From: Natranaeroarchaeum aerophilus
GTDB taxonomy: Archaea > Halobacteriota > Halobacteria > Halobacteriales > Natronoarchaeaceae
Assembly: GCF_023638055.1 (NCBI RefSeq)
Contig: NZ_JAKRVY010000001.1
Coordinates: 772,202-836,201 of the forward strand
Direction of reading: 5' to 3'
Length of the DNA stretch: 64,000 nucleotides
Every line of letters begins with the position of its first letter. Positions within the stretch are counted from its first letter, which is position 1. The position numbers and the translations under genes are program-made. The notes below the pieces were generated by a model. It did no database searches and was not told the DNA's origin. It was given only the letters and a program-made list of their open reading frames with translations. Of this stretch, positions 61,050-64,000 are shown piece after piece.

Positions 61050-61790
61050 TCACTCGCTATCGACTCGTAGCGACGGCGGCGACTGCTCGTAGGCGGCGTC
61101 GAAAAACGCCGCTTCAAGATCGACCGTGCGCTCGAACAGGTGGGCAACCCGCTGCTGTCGTCGCGGCGAGAGCGTCGGGCCGACTCGATCCAGCTCTTCG
61201 CGGAGCCACTCGACGAAGGAGACGAACGACGGGATCGCGTGCAGTTCGATCCACTCCGCGAGGTAGAACTGTTCGGGCGGCTCGTCGACGCCGCTTGCCC
61301 ACTCCAGGTAGATCCACTCCGCCGGGATGAGCACTGCGAGCGTTTCGGCGTACCCGCCCTCCTCGCCCGCCCGCACGAGCAGGTCCTCGAACGCGGCCGT
61401 CGCGGGGGTGAGTTCCGGGTCGGTTCGCTTGCTCTCGGGCACGTCCAGCGCGTCGAACGACCGCTTGAAGTACTCGTTTTCGTCGCTCGTAATCGCGTCG
61501 AGAAACTCGATGAGGCGTCGCTTCTCTGCCATCGTCGGCGCGTCGGCGACCGCCTCCGCGAACGTGCCGACCAGCGTGTTCACGAACGCGTAGTCCTGCA
61601 CCAGATATCGGGCCATGACGACGTCGTCGAGGGTGCCGTCGATCAGCTCCTGCGTGAACCGGTGTTCGACTGCCTCGGTCCACGTCGGCTCGCTGCGCTC
61701 GCGGAGCCAGTCGGTAAACCGTGGGTCCGCGACTTGCTCGGCGTACGTTGCGTAGGACGACAGGATGTCTTCGGACTCCCCGGTACTCAC
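61050..61790 (-). CDS. TenA/thiaminase-II-like protein lacking the active Cys
   Basis: A 246-residue helical protein with a GTG start (VSTGESEDILSSYATYAE). It aligns with the neighbour but the catalytic region is VLIPAEWIYLEWASG, with Ala157 where TenA has Cys. HRFTQELIDGTLDDVVMARY and FLDAITSDENEYFKR are TenA features. It may belong to the TenA_E group, which uses a Glu instead. Overlaps the Cys-type tenA by four bases (GTGA). Confidence 0.82.
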   Translation of the reverse strand: MSTGESEDILSSYATYAEQVADPRFTDWLRERSEPTWTEAVEHRFTQELIDGTLDDVVMARYLVQDYAFVNTLVGTFAEAVADAPTMAEKRRLIEFLDAITSDENEYFKRSFDALDVPESKRTDPELTPATAAFEDLLVRAGEEGGYAETLAVLIPAEWIYLEWASGVDEPPEQFYLAEWIELHAIPSFVSFVEWLREELDRVGPTLSPRRQQRVAHLFERTVDLEAAFFDAAYEQSPPSLRVDSE

Positions 61791-62446
61791 AGGTCCCACC
61801 CCTCCTGCGTGTAGGCCATCTCCCAGAACTGGTGTTCGAGTCGCGCGCTCGTCAGGAACGCTTCGCGCATCGCGTCGTGCTCGCCCGGGTAGCGCTCGCC
61901 ACACCGGTCCACGAGTTCGCGCATCCAGTCGACGGCCTCGTGGAACTCCTCGCTGGTGTACTTCTCGATGAAGGGTGTGTACCGGTGTTCCTCCTGGGCC
62001 AGTTCTGCCATGTGTTCGGCGATATCGAGGTAGCCCTGTCCGCAGGGGTAGATCGCGGCCGCGATTTCGGCGAGCGAGCCCTCGTGGGCGGTCCGGACGA
62101 GGAAGTTGGTGTAGGCCACGCAGGTCGGCGCTTTCGTCGTCGCCTCCAGTTCCTCCACGGAGAGCCCGTAGTCGGCCGCGAACTCCCGATGCAGGTCCAT
62201 CTCGTAATCCAGCGTCGTGTGAGCGACGCCGAGCAGGCTCGTCATCGTCTCCTCGTCTCCGGCCTTCGTTCCTCCGATGGCGAACGTCCGCGCGTAATCG
62301 AGCAGGTACCGATAGTCCTGTCGCACCCACGTCTCGAATGCCGCGGGATCGAGCGTTCCGTCCGCGAGTTCGGTCACGAACGGGTGGTTTTTCTGTGCCT
62401 CCCAGATGTGCTGGCCGTCGTCGAGCAGTTCGTCGCTGAACGTCAT
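61787..62446 (-). CDS. tenA: Aminopyrimidine aminohydrolase / thiaminase II (TenA)
   Basis: A 219-residue helical enzyme for salvage of thiamin pyrimidine. The active Cys is in AAAIYPCGQGYLDIAEHMAE (Cys135, as in B. subtilis TenA), and Asp/Tyr residues in WVRQDYRYLLDYARTF bind the pyrimidine. The C-terminal FLTSARLEHQFWEMAY contains the catalytic Glu. It is the first gene of the pair. No TPP riboswitch is evident upstream. Confidence 0.92.
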   Translation of the reverse strand: MTFSDELLDDGQHIWEAQKNHPFVTELADGTLDPAAFETWVRQDYRYLLDYARTFAIGGTKAGDEETMTSLLGVAHTTLDYEMDLHREFAADYGLSVEELEATTKAPTCVAYTNFLVRTAHEGSLAEIAAAIYPCGQGYLDIAEHMAELAQEEHRYTPFIEKYTSEEFHEAVDWMRELVDRCGERYPGEHDAMREAFLTSARLEHQFWEMAYTQEGWDL

Positions 62447-62594
62447 ATCGAAACCGTTGGTCTAGACGGTATTATAAGCTATGAATATAACTTGGTTATT
62501 ATTGGTGTTCTGCGCCAATCGGGCTATGATGGCTGTCTGCACAGTATGGTTGGATATTTAATCACTCACTCTGCTATACAAAGTACACTCAAAC

Positions 62595-62608
62595 GTAAAC
62601 TTTTTTAC
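62595..62608. promoter_or_regulatory. GTAAA/TTTAC palindrome before the micro-ORF operon
   Basis: GTAAA-CTTT-TTTAC, five-base arms and four-base spacer, ending 26 bases before the ATG at 62634. It resembles the GTAAAG/CTTTAC element before the DUF2178-like gene (23944). Confidence 0.5.
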
Positions 62609-62633
62609 AATGTAGAGTAGTCTGTGTAATACA

Positions 62634-62708
62634 ATGCTCGACGTCACACCAAGCGCACGAACTGACCGAGACAGCAGCGACACCGCTCGACCGGGGGTGG
62701 CACGATGA
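62634..62708 (+). CDS. 24-codon micro-ORF coupled to the membrane-protein gene
   Basis: ATG at 62634, 24 sense codons, TGA at 62706-62708; the product reads MLDVTPSARTDRDSSDTARP then GVAR. The stop overlaps the next ATG as ATGA (62705), as in translationally coupled pairs. GC-rich codons favour real coding. It may be a regulatory leader peptide or simply a coupling device. Confidence 0.45.
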   Translation: MLDVTPSARTDRDSSDTARPGVAR

Positions 62709-63328
62709 GTTCTGAAGACGGAACGGCTAACGCCATGAATGCTGATCCCGAGCGACTCCGTGAGGACCTCGACCAGATCAAAGAGGCGATGGGGATTCAG
62801 GAGCGGTATCCCGCAGCATTCCAGCTCTGGCTACTTTACGCAACTCTCGGAGTGTTCGCTTCGCTCGGTTCACAGGCCGTGATCACGTTCGAGCTCTCAC
62901 CGTGGGGACACTGGCTCTCGTGGGGTGGGTTCTACGTGATCGGCGCGGTCTACGCACGCGTTCGGCTGGACAGCTACGACAGGACGACCAGCGAGCGCAG
63001 ACCGAGTATACGCATGCAGGGTGCGGGTATCGTTGGGCTGTTGCTCGCCGTCTTCGTGGCCATCGCACCGCTGCAGGGCGATCAGACGACGGTGTTCGGA
63101 TTGATTGTTATCGCAGTCGGCGCATTCTATATCGTCCAGGCAGCGTCGTTGCGGGCCTATCCGATCCGTGATCGGGATCGGTACGCGTTCTACGTCGGTG
63201 GAGTGTGGATGCTGGCCTACGGTGCCGCGATGCCGAACATCGGCGTCCTGCAGGAGTGGGGCTACGCCGGCTTCGGTATCCTCTTTGCCATCCACGGCAT
63301 CGCCTCGTACGTGTTCCTCGCGAGGTGA
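62705..63328 (+). CDS. Multi-helix membrane protein, partner of a small HTH regulator
   Basis: A 207-residue protein starting MSSEDGTANAMNADPERLRE. The N-terminal 40 residues are soluble and helical (EDLDQIKEAMGIQERYPAAF), then about five membrane helices, with YATLGVFASLGSQAVIT, GAGIVGLLLAVFVAIAPL, IVIAVGAFYIVQAASL and the last near GYAGFGILFAIHGIASYVF. It precedes a winged-helix gene by two bases, an arrangement like the DUF2178/XRE pair but with unrelated sequences. Confidence 0.7.
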   Translation: MSSEDGTANAMNADPERLREDLDQIKEAMGIQERYPAAFQLWLLYATLGVFASLGSQAVITFELSPWGHWLSWGGFYVIGAVYARVRLDSYDRTTSERRPSIRMQGAGIVGLLLAVFVAIAPLQGDQTTVFGLIVIAVGAFYIVQAASLRAYPIRDRDRYAFYVGGVWMLAYGAAMPNIGVLQEWGYAGFGILFAIHGIASYVFLAR

Positions 63329-63330
63329 CC

Positions 63331-63624
63331 ATGGAGTTCGACAAACTCGTGCACCAGCCGACCCGACTCCAGCTCTTTGCGTACCTCTACCGGCACGGTT
63401 CAGCAACGTTCTCCGAGCTCGCCGAGGTGCTTGATCTCACCGAGGGAAATCTCTCGAACCATCTCCAGCGGATGGAGGAAGCGGATACCGTCGCCGTCGA
63501 AAAGGAGTTCGTCGACCGAAAACCACGGACGACCTACGAACTCACCGATGAGGGACGCGATAGCTTCGAGGCCCACATCGGGACGCTCGAAACGCTGATC
63601 GAGGGGCTGGACGATGGAGAATAG
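63331..63624 (+). CDS. Small winged-helix regulator
   Basis: A 97-residue protein from MEFDKLVHQPTRLQLFAYLY. The recognition part FSELAEVLDLTEGNLSNHLQ and the wing DRKPRTTYELTDEGRDSFEA match ArsR/MarR-like transcriptional regulators of the 'winged helix DNA-binding' type. The start codon is two bases after the membrane-protein stop. It probably acts on the palindrome before the micro-ORF. Confidence 0.9.
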   Translation: MEFDKLVHQPTRLQLFAYLYRHGSATFSELAEVLDLTEGNLSNHLQRMEEADTVAVEKEFVDRKPRTTYELTDEGRDSFEAHIGTLETLIEGLDDGE

Positions 63625-63641
63625 ATACTAATTCGCTCGAA

Positions 63642-63896
63642 CTACAGGTCCGAAGTCCACTGGCGTTTGAGCTCTTCCGGTGTCAGATTCTCGGTTGCGT
63701 CACGACGGGTCTCTTCGTTGATGCATCCGTCCAGTCTTTCGACGGCGTCAGTTCGCTCCATCTTCCGTCGGATAACGATCTTACCCCCCCTCACTTCAAT
63801 GCTGACTGATTCGCCTGGATCAATGTCGAGTTGGTCACGTATCTCTCTGGGAATCGTGACCCGGCCTTTGTGATCGATACGGCGATCCGTATTCAT
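63642..63896 (-). CDS. AbrB/MazE/SpoVT-fold antitoxin-like protein, orphan
   Basis: An 84-residue protein. The swapped-hairpin N-terminus HKGRVTIPREIRDQLDIDPG is the AbrB/VapB DNA-binding fold, followed by a helical tail ending LTPEELKRQWTSDL, which normally binds a PIN toxin. In VapBC operons the toxin follows at once; here the next gene downstream (17 bases) is the convergent regulator, so no toxin is present. It may be a solitary regulator or a remnant. Confidence 0.85.
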   Translation of the reverse strand: MNTDRRIDHKGRVTIPREIRDQLDIDPGESVSIEVRGGKIVIRRKMERTDAVERLDGCINEETRRDATENLTPEELKRQWTSDL

Positions 63897-63901
63897 GGTT
63901 T

Positions 63902-63914
63902 TCAGTTGTAGTGG
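63902..63914. repeat. 13-base motif shared with the CARF upstream region (copy 2)
   Basis: TCAGTTGTAGTGG, equal to 48318-48330. On the coding strand of the antitoxin it reads CCACTACAACTGA, six bases from the ATG, where an autoregulatory AbrB-type operator would be expected. Confidence 0.55.
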
Positions 63915-64000
63915 AAAGGAACAAATGGTTTTGCACCCGCCTCGTGGTCGTGTTCAGATAAGCTGATTCCATGCGAAGGCGAATGATCTGAGCCAGTCGT

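Noticed and set aside
61791..62330. Upstream extension of the Cys-less TenA frame
   Set aside because: Lies antiparallel in frame space to the real tenA and has no domain; GTG at 61790 gives a normal TenA length with a coupled start.
62447..62633. TPP riboswitch upstream of tenA
   Set aside because: No conserved thi-box helices were found in the 187-base AT-rich spacer.
1..64000. CRISPR array or cas genes, suggested by the CARF-type protein
   Set aside because: No regularly spaced repeats and no Cas protein motifs are visible in the window.

Overview
The window is chromosomal DNA from a halophilic archaeon (class Halobacteria). The evidence is high G+C with strong GC bias at third codon positions, very acidic proteins, archaeal information-processing genes (TFB, LonB with a membrane anchor, aspartyl-tRNA(Asn)-type AspRS, GGGP synthase), the archaeal aromatic pathway (ADTH synthase plus 3-dehydroquinate synthase II), the FolC-FolP fusion and many Halobacteria-only families. 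The sequence does not let me name the genus. About 66 protein genes and one tRNA are supported. There are no rRNA genes, complete insertion sequences, CRISPR arrays or prophages.

Layout. 1-2.35 kb: the 3'-truncated DUF255 thioredoxin-like protein, FxsA and tRNA-Ile(GAU). 2.35-6.5 kb: a spacer with a small zinc-finger ORF, then the nadA-nadB-nadC operon behind a perfect palindrome; nadM lies far away at 59.8 kb. 6.5-7 kb: an AT-richer scar with a 58-residue two-helix membrane peptide and the 3' stump of an F420-dependent oxidoreductase. 7-11.4 kb: a pilin-like secreted protein, tandem Pcm-type methyltransferases (one lacking the catalytic motif), a zinc-finger protein, PhoU, a winged-helix protein and a membrane HExxH protein. 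11.5-16.2 kb: a surface-glycan island with flippase, kinase-fold phosphotransferase, GT4 and GT2. 16.2-24.6 kb: DUF2062, two Nudix hydrolases, YchF, small haloarchaeal families, a LOV-domain histidine kinase, RimI, and a membrane-protein/XRE pair.

24.6-40.7 kb is mostly core metabolism and translation: aconitase, PsiE-like protein, FolCP, a Vms1/ANKZF1-type release factor, HxlR regulators, MetG, MfnA (beta-alanine/CoA route), AspS and GGGP synthase. 40.8-52.8 kb is an aromatic amino-acid block: TyrA, AroD, DHQ synthase II and the trpC-trpB-trpA-ADTH synthase operon, interspersed with Rsm22 and TFB. It is interrupted by a CARF-type regulator and by a lipoprotein gene flanked by a duplicated junction. 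A TRP-box-like pair precedes trpC. 52.9-64 kb: an alkyltransferase-like protein whose PCHRV cysteine is Asp, a 7TM-PAS histidine kinase, a CPBP protease, a GIDE-domain protein, LonB, NadM, SAM hydroxide adenosyltransferase, two TenA paralogues, a micro-ORF/membrane-protein/HTH operon and an orphan AbrB/VapB antitoxin.

The best candidates for little-described biology are: (i) two unrelated membrane-protein plus small-HTH operons that each carry a GTAAA/TTTAC palindrome immediately before the first start codon; (ii) the CARF-HTH regulator without CRISPR, wedged into the aro/trp cluster; (iii) the lipoprotein insertion scar with duplicated sequence; (iv) catalytically altered paralogues (Pcm, MGMT, TenA). 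All functions are inferred from sequence motifs and family knowledge; no searches were run.
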